DNA of 37,343 nucleotides from an uncultured Bacilli bacterium (GTDB lineage Bacteria; Bacillota_I; Bacilli_A; RF39; UBA660): assembly GCA_947585665.1 (NCBI GenBank), contig CANPXE010000014.1, positions 1 to 37,343 of the forward strand, read 5' to 3'. The notes below the pieces were generated by a model. It did not search any database, was not told the origin of the DNA, and saw nothing but the letters and a program-made list of their open reading frames with translations. Position 1 is the first letter of the stretch; each line of letters opens with the position of its first letter. Below, one piece after another: positions 8,097 to 15,673 of this stretch. The position numbers and the translations under genes are program-made.

Positions 8097-9860
8097 ATGA
8101 TTGGTAAAATTTTTAGTATTGAAGAAAACTATGTAATGGTTAATCTAACAATTGATATTTCTTCACAAACTAACTTAATAAATGTTCACGTTGTCTTTGA
8201 AGATGGCGATAAAAGAATAGTTGGAGAAATTATTAATATTAATTCTAATATTGCTAAAATAGGAATAGTTGGAGAAATCGTTGATAATCGTTTTGTTCCT
8301 GGTATTAATAAAAAACCAGCCTTTAAGTCAAAAGTTAGAATTATTGTTATGGATGAGTTATATCTCGTTTTAGGAAATCAAAAAGTAGTTGATAATACCC
8401 AAGTATATTTTGGTTTATCAACAGTTTATGCCAATTATCGTATCAATGTAAATATCAATGATTTTTTTAGTAACCATTTTTCTATTTTAGGAAATACTGG
8501 TAGTGGTAAGAGTTCGACAACCGCAAGAATTATTCAAAATATTTTTACGAGTAGTAACTATGTACCGATTAATGCTAAAATATTTATATTTGATGCTTAT
8601 GGTGAATATATTAGAGCCTTTTCTAAATTAAATGAAATTTCACCAATGCTAAATGATAAAGTATATACGACGAATATTAATGATCAAGAACATGAACTTT
8701 TACGTATTCCTCTATGGATACTTGATACCGATGATTTAGCCATTCTTTTAGAGGCAACTGATCCTAAACAGTTATCAATAATTGAGAGTGCTTTGCGTTA
8801 TGTTCCAATTTTTAAATCAGAAAATAGTGATGTTATGGTCTTTAAAAATGACATTATTGCTCGTGCCATTATGGATATTTTACAAAGTGGTAAAGAGTCT
8901 AGTAAAATTCGTGATCAGGTAACAGCTATTTTGACGACTTATCATACGGAACAATTAAATCTTGAAACTGCTATTTCACAACCAGGATATAATCGTACTT
9001 TGAAACAATGTCTTTTTGTTGACAATACTGGTAAAATGGCGGAAATGGAATTAGTTGTTGATTTGATTAACAGTTTCATTGTTGAAGGACTAGAAATACC
9101 TGATCCAAAAGGAGATGTCTTCTATACTCTTCGCGATTTGGAACTTGCTCTTGACTTTGCCTTAATTTCTGAAGGTGTTTTAAAGAGTGATGCTGTATTT
9201 GATTACGCTAATGTCTTATCAGTTCGTCTTCATTCTTTAATAAATTCTGATGCAGCAATGTATTTCGATTATCCTAAGATGATTGATCGTAATACTTATA
9301 TCGATAATTTTACACAATTGGGTGGTAATAAGATGGCACAGATCGTTGATATTAATATTAACTATGTCAATGACCGTTTTGCTAAATCAATTACCAAAAT
9401 TATTTCTAAAATGATATTTGATCGTGCTGTTTTTGATGCTAATCGTGGTCATCATCCAACGCACATCATCATTGAAGAAGCCCATCGTTATGTTCAAAAG
9501 GATAATGACGTTGAATTATTAGGATACAATATCTTTGAAAGAATTACCAAAGAGGGACGTAAGTATGGTGTCATTTTAGGATTAATTACGCAAAGACCTA
9601 GTGAACTTAGTGAAACGTGTATTTCCCAATGTACTAACTTTGTCATTTTAAGGACTTTGCATCCTAAAGATTTAGCGTATATTAAAGAGATGGTACCAAA
9701 TATTAGTGAAGAGGGTACTAAACAGTTGAAGACACTGCAACCAGGACATGCTTTGGCTTTCGGGTCAGCTTTCAAAGTTCCTGTGGAAATTCAATTTGAC
9801 CGTCCTAACCCAGAACCTCTAAGCAATAATAGTGATATTGTCCAAGCGTGGTTCGGTTAA
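8097..9860 (+). CDS. HerA-type ATP-binding protein (DUF87 family)
   Basis: This 587-residue protein matches the HerA/FtsK superfamily of ring ATPases. The N-terminal ~100 residues are beta-rich, fitting a HAS-barrel. Walker A is GNTGSGKS (132-139), and the Walker B/glutamate region reads HIIIEEAHRY (E460/E461), followed by a GLITQRPSELS sensor region typical of the family. HerA proteins move along DNA, often with the NurA nuclease or with defence effectors such as Sir2. No such partner is adjacent: M16 genes are upstream and sepF is downstream, so this is a stand-alone gene with its own promoter. Role in repair or in defence cannot be decided here. The start has only a weak AGGGTTG site. Confidence 0.85.
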   Translation: MIGKIFSIEENYVMVNLTIDISSQTNLINVHVVFEDGDKRIVGEIININSNIAKIGIVGEIVDNRFVPGINKKPAFKSKVRIIVMDELYLVLGNQKVVDNTQVYFGLSTVYANYRINVNINDFFSNHFSILGNTGSGKSSTTARIIQNIFTSSNYVPINAKIFIFDAYGEYIRAFSKLNEISPMLNDKVYTTNINDQEHELLRIPLWILDTDDLAILLEATDPKQLSIIESALRYVPIFKSENSDVMVFKNDIIARAIMDILQSGKESSKIRDQVTAILTTYHTEQLNLETAISQPGYNRTLKQCLFVDNTGKMAEMELVVDLINSFIVEGLEIPDPKGDVFYTLRDLELALDFALISEGVLKSDAVFDYANVLSVRLHSLINSDAAMYFDYPKMIDRNTYIDNFTQLGGNKMAQIVDININYVNDRFAKSITKIISKMIFDRAVFDANRGHHPTHIIIEEAHRYVQKDNDVELLGYNIFERITKEGRKYGVILGLITQRPSELSETCISQCTNFVILRTLHPKDLAYIKEMVPNISEEGTKQLKTLQPGHALAFGSAFKVPVEIQFDRPNPEPLSNNSDIVQAWFG

Positions 9861-9866
9861 AATTAG

Positions 9867-9880
9867 TACTTTTAAAAGTA
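9867..9880. promoter_or_regulatory. 14-bp palindrome before sepF
   Basis: TACTTTTAAAAGTA is a perfect palindrome between the HerA-like gene and sepF. It covers where the -35 of the sepF promoter would lie. It has no T-run after it, so an operator is at least as likely as a terminator. Confidence 0.35.
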
Positions 9881-9889
9881 ATAACTATA

Positions 9890-9898
9890 TGTTATAAT
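9890..9898 (+). promoter_or_regulatory. Extended -10 promoter of sepF-divIVA
   Basis: TGTTATAAT lies 29 bases before the preferred sepF start. The -35 region is not consensus and overlaps the palindrome at 9867-9880. Confidence 0.6.
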
Positions 9899-9927
9899 AG
9901 ATTATATATGATATGGAGGATAAAAAT

Positions 9928-10344
9928 ATGGCTTTTAAGTGGATAGATAAATTAACTGGTGTTGATGATCCAGAAGGAGATAATTATCAAGATAGTGCAA
10001 ATGAAGGATATAGTGATCGTGAAGATGGTGTTAGTGGTGCTAATAAGATGATCCTTTTAGAACCAAGAGCCTATTCTGAATCACAACAAATAGCGGATTA
10101 TTTAAAAAGTAATAGTTCCGTTGTTGTCAATTTAAAAAGAGTTACTGCTGAACAAGCTTGTCGTATCGTTGATTTCTTGAGTGGAACACTATATGCAATT
10201 GGTGGCGATATGCAAAAACTTGGTGGAGGAATATTTTTATGTACTCCTGAATCAATGAGTGTTGAAGGTTCAATTAGTGATGATGGTAATACTAAAACAT
10301 CAAAATCTAAAAAACAAGATGACGATGAGGACTTTAACTGGTAG
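9928..10344 (+). CDS. sepF: Cell division protein SepF
   Basis: SepF polymerises on the membrane and binds the FtsZ C-terminal peptide, acting beside or in place of FtsA. The 138-residue protein starts MAFKWIDKLTGV, which can form the short amphipathic membrane helix of the family. An acidic linker follows, then the conserved SepF core with PRAYSESQQIADYL, VVVNLKRV and DFLSGTLYAIGGDMQKLG. ATG 9928 is chosen because GGAGGA at 9915-9920 gives seven-base spacing; ATG 9913 overlaps that site. divIVA lies 32 bases downstream, as in many Firmicutes. With the local FtsA lacking a usual membrane tail, SepF may be the main FtsZ anchor (inference). Confidence 0.95.
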   Translation: MAFKWIDKLTGVDDPEGDNYQDSANEGYSDREDGVSGANKMILLEPRAYSESQQIADYLKSNSSVVVNLKRVTAEQACRIVDFLSGTLYAIGGDMQKLGGGIFLCTPESMSVEGSISDDGNTKTSKSKKQDDDEDFNW

Positions 10345-10376
10345 TAATTAATTTTTAGTAAAGTGAGGTGATTAAG

Positions 10377-10811
10377 GTGGAAAAGTTTAGTCGCGAACAA
10401 GACGGATATAATAAACAAGAAGTAAATAAATTTATTGATGACGTTATCGTGCAAACTGAAGCCGTAATCACTCGTGTTAAGAAACAACAAGAAGAAATAA
10501 AAGCTTTAAAAAAAGAAATAGAACACTACAAGAGTGTCGAAGAGACATTAAAAAGTGCACTTCTCAATGCCGAAAAAGCTAGTAATGACATTAAGAAAAA
10601 TGCCATTGAAGAAGGTAAAATAATCGTTATGGATGCCAAAAGAAATGCTTCCCATATCGTTAATGATGCTTTGATGCGTGCTGAAAAAATTGAGATTAAA
10701 GCTGATACTTTAGAACGTAATATTGTTGTATTCAAAAGAAAACTAAAATTAATAATAGATCAACAATTAGCTGTTGTAGATGATATTGAAGAATTAGATT
10801 TAAAAGACTAA
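10377..10811 (+). CDS. divIVA: DivIVA-family protein
   Basis: DivIVA proteins bind curved membrane at poles and septa through an N-terminal domain and oligomerise by coiled coil. This 144-residue protein opens with VEKFSREQDGYNKQEVNKFI, matching the family pattern in which a GY(N/D)xxEVxxF segment follows the membrane-binding loop. The remainder is a long Lys/Glu-rich coiled coil. GTG 10377 is preferred because AGGTGA at 10366-10371 precedes it; a GTG at 10368 lies in that site. It is shorter at the C-terminus than many DivIVA proteins and lacks a long tail. It is probably co-transcribed with sepF. Confidence 0.88.
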   Translation: MEKFSREQDGYNKQEVNKFIDDVIVQTEAVITRVKKQQEEIKALKKEIEHYKSVEETLKSALLNAEKASNDIKKNAIEEGKIIVMDAKRNASHIVNDALMRAEKIEIKADTLERNIVVFKRKLKLIIDQQLAVVDDIEELDLKD

Positions 10812-10821
10812 TTCTTTTTTA

Positions 10822-10850
10822 CAAAAAAAAAGATATCTTAACGATATCTC
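10822..10850 (-). terminator. Terminator for the rpmB strand, shared with divIVA
   Basis: The stem AGATATC / GATATCT has an eight-T run on the minus strand, giving a strong rpmB terminator. On the plus strand the tail is CATTTTAAT, so it may also stop divIVA transcripts less well. Confidence 0.82.
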
Positions 10851-10863
10851 ATTTTAATTATTT

Positions 10864-11046
10864 TTATGCTTCAACTTTTTGATCTTTCTTTAAAGTTCTT
10901 AATTCTTTAGCACTTATTCTATATTTTTTACCATTTACATCTCTTACAACAACTAGATTTAAACCTTGTTTCTTTTTAGTAGCATTAAGAGCATGAGAAC
11001 GTAAGTTCTTTTTATTTGGTTTTCTATTTGATACATTAACTGCCAT
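10864..11046 (-). CDS. rpmB: 50S ribosomal protein L28
   Basis: The 60-residue basic protein starts MAVNVSNRKPNKKNLRSHAL and continues with KKKQGLNLVVVRDVNGKKYRIS, matching short bacterial L28. It has no Cys-based zinc knuckle. A strong GGGAGG ribosome binding site precedes its start on the minus strand. It has its own consensus-like promoter, and it converges on divIVA with a terminator between. It binds 23S rRNA on the large subunit. Confidence 0.95.
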   Translation of the reverse strand: MAVNVSNRKPNKKNLRSHALNATKKKQGLNLVVVRDVNGKKYRISAKELRTLKKDQKVEA

Positions 11047-11088
11047 TTTTATTCCTCCCTTTCGAATGTATTAATCACTTGCTTTTTA

Positions 11089-11117
11089 AGAATATCATAA
11101 ATGTTTTAAATAGTCAA
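11089..11117 (-). promoter_or_regulatory. rpmB promoter
   Basis: On the minus strand TTGACT (11112-11117) and TATTCT (11089-11094) are 17 bases apart, about 43 bases ahead of the rpmB start. Confidence 0.75.
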
Positions 11118-11149
11118 ATGTTTTTAAAATCATTGTTTAACACTTAATC

Positions 11150-11653
11150 TTATTCTTGGTTATTATTTCTTTCACTAAAAAATTCTTTTTTTAATGTTTT
11201 ATAACGATTGATTCTTCTTTTTATGTGTTTAGGATTTAATAAATCTTTAACTTCTAATCCTGTTCTTTCAAAGAAAAGAGGATTCACACTTTGAAGATTT
11301 AAGTATTTTTTATAATCACGGAAAAAATCAATAATGTTTTGACAATATTGATGATTGTTTAATGCTTCTACATCAACTTCTTTGTCTTTATTTATAGAAT
11401 ACATTTCTAAATCTCCTAAATTCATCTTTTCATTTATTAATCTTCTTTTTTGTAACTCGGAAATCACTTTTTTTATATTCTTTTGATCTTTAAAATCACT
11501 TAAGATATCTTGATAAGCACCATAATAATTACATAGTTTAATAAAATTTATTACGCCTGTAAAATTAATGAGGTCATTATTATGAATTCGATAAACAATA
11601 ATTAATAAATGAAAAAAATCTATAATTGAGAAATCTTTATTATAATCTCTCAT
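11150..11653 (-). CDS. Hypothetical protein of 167 residues
   Basis: I do not recognise this protein. It is predicted cytoplasmic, without signal peptide or membrane segment, and is rich in Asn, Lys, Ile and Phe. The middle (ISELQKRRLINEKMNLGDLEMYSI) looks like a recognition helix followed by a wing, so a winged-helix fold is possible but not shown. The C-terminus is strongly basic (HIKRRINRYKTLKKEFF). AGGAG precedes its ATG on the minus strand, and a TTGACA/TATCAT promoter lies upstream, so it looks like a real gene. It is divergent from dnaE and its transcript could run on into rpmB. Confidence 0.7.
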   Translation of the reverse strand: MRDYNKDFSIIDFFHLLIIVYRIHNNDLINFTGVINFIKLCNYYGAYQDILSDFKDQKNIKKVISELQKRRLINEKMNLGDLEMYSINKDKEVDVEALNNHQYCQNIIDFFRDYKKYLNLQSVNPLFFERTGLEVKDLLNPKHIKRRINRYKTLKKEFFSERNNNQE

Positions 11654-11681
11654 ATTTATCTCCTCATTTCCTGTATGCTTT

Positions 11682-11710
11682 ATGATAACTTACTTTTGTT
11701 TAGATGTCAA
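11682..11710 (-). promoter_or_regulatory. Promoter of the 11150-11653 gene
   Basis: On the minus strand TTGACA (11705-11710) and TATCAT (11682-11687) are separated by 17 bases. It lies back to back with the dnaE upstream region. Confidence 0.75.
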
Positions 11711-11739
11711 AGATTATCGTTAAAACTGATGTTGTTCGA

Positions 11740-11767
11740 TTGTATTTTAAAACTTATGTGGTATATT
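11740..11767 (+). promoter_or_regulatory. Possible dnaE promoter
   Basis: TTGTAT at 11740-11745 and TATATT at 11762-11767 are 16 bases apart, upstream of the dnaE ribosome binding site. The match is moderate. Confidence 0.4.
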
Positions 11768-11788
11768 ATAAGAAAGGAGGGATGTTAT

Positions 11789-14725
11789 ATGTATACACCA
11801 TTATACATTAAAAGTAATTATTCACTTTTATCTAGTTTAGTGACAATCGATAAAATAATTGCTTTGTGTAAGAGTAATAACTTAAAAAGTATTGCGCTAT
11901 GTGATGATGATATGACATCCACAATGGTCTTTTATAAAGCTTGTTTAAAAAATGATATTAAACCTGTAATTGGAATGGATGTTAAAATAGATGATTTATC
12001 TGTTTTATTGTATGCTAAAAACTATGATGGCTATAAGTCTTTAATAAAACTATCAACAATTAAATGTGATCGCAAAATTGAAGTTGAAGATTTAAAGAAA
12101 TATAATAATGAATTGATATGTATTTTACCATTTACAAGTATTGTTCATTATGAAGTTATGAAAAATATTTATGATGATTTATATCTAGGTTATCAAAATC
12201 TTGAAGAAGAAAAAGAAGTTTTAAAAATAACAAAAAATATTGTTTTTCTAAATAAAATTCTTTATATAAATAAAGAAGAGAGTAGTTTTCTAAAATATTT
12301 ATATATGATTAGAGATGGGAAAACTATTAGTGATGATATTCCTTTTAATGATAATAATAATTATTATATAACTGATGATGAAGTTATTAATTTATCGCAT
12401 AATCAAGGATTAAATAATACGCAAGTCATCGTTGAAAAATGTAATTTTACTTTTAAAGATAATGGTAATTTGCTTCCTATCTATAAAGTTGAAAATGGTG
12501 ATAGTTTTGAATATTTAAAGAATTTGAGTATTAAAGGTCTATCTAAAAGACTTAATAATATCGTTCCTGATAATTATAAAGAACGTCTTTTATACGAATT
12601 AGAAACAATTAATAAAATGGGTTTTTCTAATTATTTTTTAGTCGTTTATGACTTTATTAAATATGCGAAAAAGAAAAATATTTTAGTAGGGCCAGGAAGA
12701 GGTAGTGCTGGTGGTAGTCTAGTTGCTTATTCACTTGGTATTACAGATATTGATCCCATTCATTACGATTTGTTGTTTGAACGTTTCCTAAATCCTGAAC
12801 GTGTAACAATGCCAGATATTGATACTGATTTTCCGGATATTTATCGTGATGATGTCATTTCTTATGTCAAAGAAAAATATGGTGAAAAAAATGTTTGTGG
12901 TATTGTTACTTTTGGTACGCTTGGAGCAAGACAAGTCATTCGTGATGTCGGTCGTGTTTTAAATGTTGATAATTCAGATATAGATTATTTGTGTAAACGT
13001 CTTCCTGGTTTTACGAAATTGAAATTAGAAGATTTTTATAGAGATGATCGTGATTTTCGCAATATGATTGAAAGTGATGATAAGTTAAAACTTTTATATC
13101 GTATTTGTAATGTCATTGAAGGTTTCCCAAGGCACACGTCAATGCATGCCGCTGGAATCGTCATGAGTGAAAAAGAACTTGATGAAGTGATTCCTCTTGT
13201 CAAAAATAATGATATTTATTTATCTGGTTTTACAATGGAACATTTGGAAGAACTAGGTCTTTTAAAAATGGATTTTTTAGGACTTAAAAACTTGACGACA
13301 ATTATGAATGTCATTAGTGATATTGAAAAAGGTGAAGGCATAAGACTTGATTTTTCTAGTATTCCTTTTGATGATAAAGATGCTATAAAATTATTTCAAA
13401 CAGCTGATACGAGTGGTATTTTCCAATTTGAGTCTAGTGGTATGCGTAACTTTTTAAGAAAGTTGAAACCTAGTAATTTAGATGATATTATTGCAGCGAT
13501 TGCGCTCTTTCGCCCAGGACCAGCGGTTAACATTGACTCTTACATAAGAAGAAAATATGGTCAAGAAGAGATAACTTATTTGGATGAAGCTCTAAAACCA
13601 ATCTTATCTAGTACTTATGGCATTATCATCTATCAAGAACAAATCATGCAAATTGCGAATGTTTTAGCGGGTTTCTCTTTTGGGGAAGCAGATATTTTAA
13701 GACGTGCTATGAGTAAAAAGAAAAAAGATTTACTTCAAGAAGAAGAAGAAAAGTTTATCGCTGGCTGTGTTAAAAATGGTCACGATTTAGAAACCAGTAA
13801 AAAGATATATGATTTAATTTTGAATTTTGCTAATTACGGTTTTAATAAATCACACTCTGTTGCTTATTCCATCATTGCTTATCGCATGGCTTATTTAAAA
13901 GCGAAATATCCTAAATATTTTTTCAGTAATCTTTTATCTTCGGTTATTGGTAGTGAGACAAAGACAAAAGAATATATCGATGAAGCAAGAAGATTAAATA
14001 TTAAAATACTTCCACCTAATATAAAGCGAAGTACATCTTACTATACAGTCGAAAAAGAAGGAATTCGTTTTCCTCTTTCCAATATTAAAAACGTTGGTGT
14101 TGTAACTTGTAATGATATTTTAGAAAGACGTGATGAATATAGAGATATTTATGATTGTTTTAGTAAAATAGTATCTAAAAACGTCAATAAAAAAGTTTTA
14201 GAAGCATTAATTGATTCTTCTTGTTTTAGTGATTTTGGTTATAATATTCGTACGCTCAATGAAAATTTGGATAACTTAATGAACTATGCATCTCTAGCTC
14301 AAGATTTAGATGAGTCATTAATTTTAAAACCAGAAATAGAAGTTAAGGAAGAGTATTCTAAAGAAATTCTAATGGAACGTGAAAAAGAATTATTTGGTTT
14401 TTATTTGAGTGATTATCCAACAACTAATTACAAAAGTAAGTTTAAAGTAATTAATTTAAATGATATTGAAAAACACTTTAATAAGACGATTGATGTCATT
14501 ATTTTAGTTGATCGCATAAAAGAGATTACAACTAAAAAAGGTGAGAAAATGGCTTTTATCAGTGGTAGTGATGAAAGTGGTAATCTTGATGTTACTTTTT
14601 TCCCATTAATATATGAAAAATATAAAATAAAGCGTGGTGCTATTCTTCTTGTTAGAGGTCGTATTGAAAGACGACTTGACCAATATCAATTAGTCGCGGA
14701 TAAAGTGAGAATACTATATGATTAA
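11789..14725 (+). CDS. dnaE: DNA polymerase III alpha subunit DnaE
   Basis: DnaE is the C-family polymerase that in PolC-containing Firmicutes extends RNA primers before handing over to PolC. The 978-residue protein has an N-terminal PHP-type domain, then the palm with GPGRGSAGGSLVAYSLG and the catalytic PDIDTDFPD (D343, D345, D347), fingers, helix-hairpin-helix region and a C-terminal OB fold (VIILVDRIKEITTKKGEKM). ATG 11789 is chosen because AAAGGAGG at 11773-11780 precedes it; an upstream in-frame start has no site. The PHP motifs are degenerate: the usual HxHS motif reads YIKSNYS and the usual TDH reads CDDD, so metal binding there is probably lost, as in some other DnaE proteins. The length is short for the family. 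Confidence 0.96.
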   Translation: MYTPLYIKSNYSLLSSLVTIDKIIALCKSNNLKSIALCDDDMTSTMVFYKACLKNDIKPVIGMDVKIDDLSVLLYAKNYDGYKSLIKLSTIKCDRKIEVEDLKKYNNELICILPFTSIVHYEVMKNIYDDLYLGYQNLEEEKEVLKITKNIVFLNKILYINKEESSFLKYLYMIRDGKTISDDIPFNDNNNYYITDDEVINLSHNQGLNNTQVIVEKCNFTFKDNGNLLPIYKVENGDSFEYLKNLSIKGLSKRLNNIVPDNYKERLLYELETINKMGFSNYFLVVYDFIKYAKKKNILVGPGRGSAGGSLVAYSLGITDIDPIHYDLLFERFLNPERVTMPDIDTDFPDIYRDDVISYVKEKYGEKNVCGIVTFGTLGARQVIRDVGRVLNVDNSDIDYLCKRLPGFTKLKLEDFYRDDRDFRNMIESDDKLKLLYRICNVIEGFPRHTSMHAAGIVMSEKELDEVIPLVKNNDIYLSGFTMEHLEELGLLKMDFLGLKNLTTIMNVISDIEKGEGIRLDFSSIPFDDKDAIKLFQTADTSGIFQFESSGMRNFLRKLKPSNLDDIIAAIALFRPGPAVNIDSYIRRKYGQEEITYLDEALKPILSSTYGIIIYQEQIMQIANVLAGFSFGEADILRRAMSKKKKDLLQEEEEKFIAGCVKNGHDLETSKKIYDLILNFANYGFNKSHSVAYSIIAYRMAYLKAKYPKYFFSNLLSSVIGSETKTKEYIDEARRLNIKILPPNIKRSTSYYTVEKEGIRFPLSNIKNVGVVTCNDILERRDEYRDIYDCFSKIVSKNVNKKVLEALIDSSCFSDFGYNIRTLNENLDNLMNYASLAQDLDESLILKPEIEVKEEYSKEILMEREKELFGFYLSDYPTTNYKSKFKVINLNDIEKHFNKTIDVIILVDRIKEITTKKGEKMAFISGSDESGNLDVTFFPLIYEKYKIKRGAILLVRGRIERRLDQYQLVADKVRILYD

Positions 14726-14736
14726 TCATATTTTTT

Positions 14737-14758
14737 AAGAGAATTTTTTCTCTTTTTT
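14737..14758 (+). terminator. Terminator after dnaE
   Basis: AAGAGAA / TTCTCTT with a four-T loop, followed by T residues, lies 12 bases after the dnaE stop. Confidence 0.75.
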
Positions 14759-14760
14759 AT

Positions 14761-14789
14761 TTTCAAAGAAAGTAGTGTCGTGCTATACT
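14761..14789 (+). promoter_or_regulatory. Promoter of the 14816-polC operon
   Basis: TTTCAA at 14761-14766 and TATACT at 14784-14789 are 17 bases apart. TG at 14781-14782 makes an extended -10. Confidence 0.65.
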
Positions 14790-14815
14790 TATATTAGTAT
14801 GTAGAAGGTGAAGGT

Positions 14816-15652
14816 ATGAATATTGAGTTTGCGACAAATGACTATTTATTAGCGTGGTATTTGTTGTTTAAACCATCATTTTGTGAAGAAGAACAACAAT
14901 TGAAAGTTAAACTTTATCAAAATTATGGAAAACAATATATGAAGTTAGAAAAAGAAAATATTGAGATTCTTAAATATAGTGATGATTTTATTCCTGATGA
15001 TGATACCATTTACAACATTGTTTTTGAAAGTGATATTTTCCAAGACATAAAAAAAGAGACTGAGCGTCATCGCCAATTTTTAATGCGCGTTTGGGATACT
15101 AATAGTAAAAAAATCAAAGAAGATTTAAAAGAGATTCTTCGCTTTGAAATAAAAGATACTTATCACATTCTTGTTTTACATCCTAAATTAGACACCGTTG
15201 AATACATGCGTACTAATCCTAAAAAGAATATTGCTTGGGGTAAAAGTGATGATTTAGAAAACGAAATGACGACGCTTATGCGCATTATTTATACATTAGT
15301 AAAATATGAAATAGGAGATCATCAAAAAGAAAATCGTGAAATAGTTTCTGCTATAATTGATTTATCAATTACAAATGAACTTCAAACTCGTCTTACAGAA
15401 TCTAGTAAATTTAATGAAGGATTTAAAAATCTTAAAGTGTTAAAAAAACAATTATATCCGTACTTTCTCATGTATCTAGGAGCTGATCGCGAAGAGTTAG
15501 TAAGTTATATGATGCGTGATAAGATGCCATTTGACATCGATAAATATCCTGTTGAAAAAGAACTTCGTAATGTCGATTTGCTTGGTTTCATCGATTTTTG
15601 TTGCGATAACCAAAAATATATTTTAAAACTTAGTAATTTAGATATTCACTAA
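14816..15652 (+). CDS. Hypothetical protein between dnaE and polC
   Basis: I do not recognise this 278-residue protein. It has no signal peptide or membrane segment and is rich in charged residues, with predicted long helices. Notable segments are YHILVLHPKLDTVEYMRTNP near the middle and a Cys pair (DFCCDNQKY) near the C-terminus. No HExxH, Walker or other catalytic motif is apparent. AAGGTGA precedes ATG 14816. The stop is 21 bases before the polC start with no terminator between, so it is very likely co-transcribed with polC. A replication-linked or regulatory role is only a guess from context. Confidence 0.8.
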   Translation: MNIEFATNDYLLAWYLLFKPSFCEEEQQLKVKLYQNYGKQYMKLEKENIEILKYSDDFIPDDDTIYNIVFESDIFQDIKKETERHRQFLMRVWDTNSKKIKEDLKEILRFEIKDTYHILVLHPKLDTVEYMRTNPKKNIAWGKSDDLENEMTTLMRIIYTLVKYEIGDHQKENREIVSAIIDLSITNELQTRLTESSKFNEGFKNLKVLKKQLYPYFLMYLGADREELVSYMMRDKMPFDIDKYPVEKELRNVDLLGFIDFCCDNQKYILKLSNLDIH

Positions 15653-15673
15653 AGAAATAGTAGGGGGTCTATA

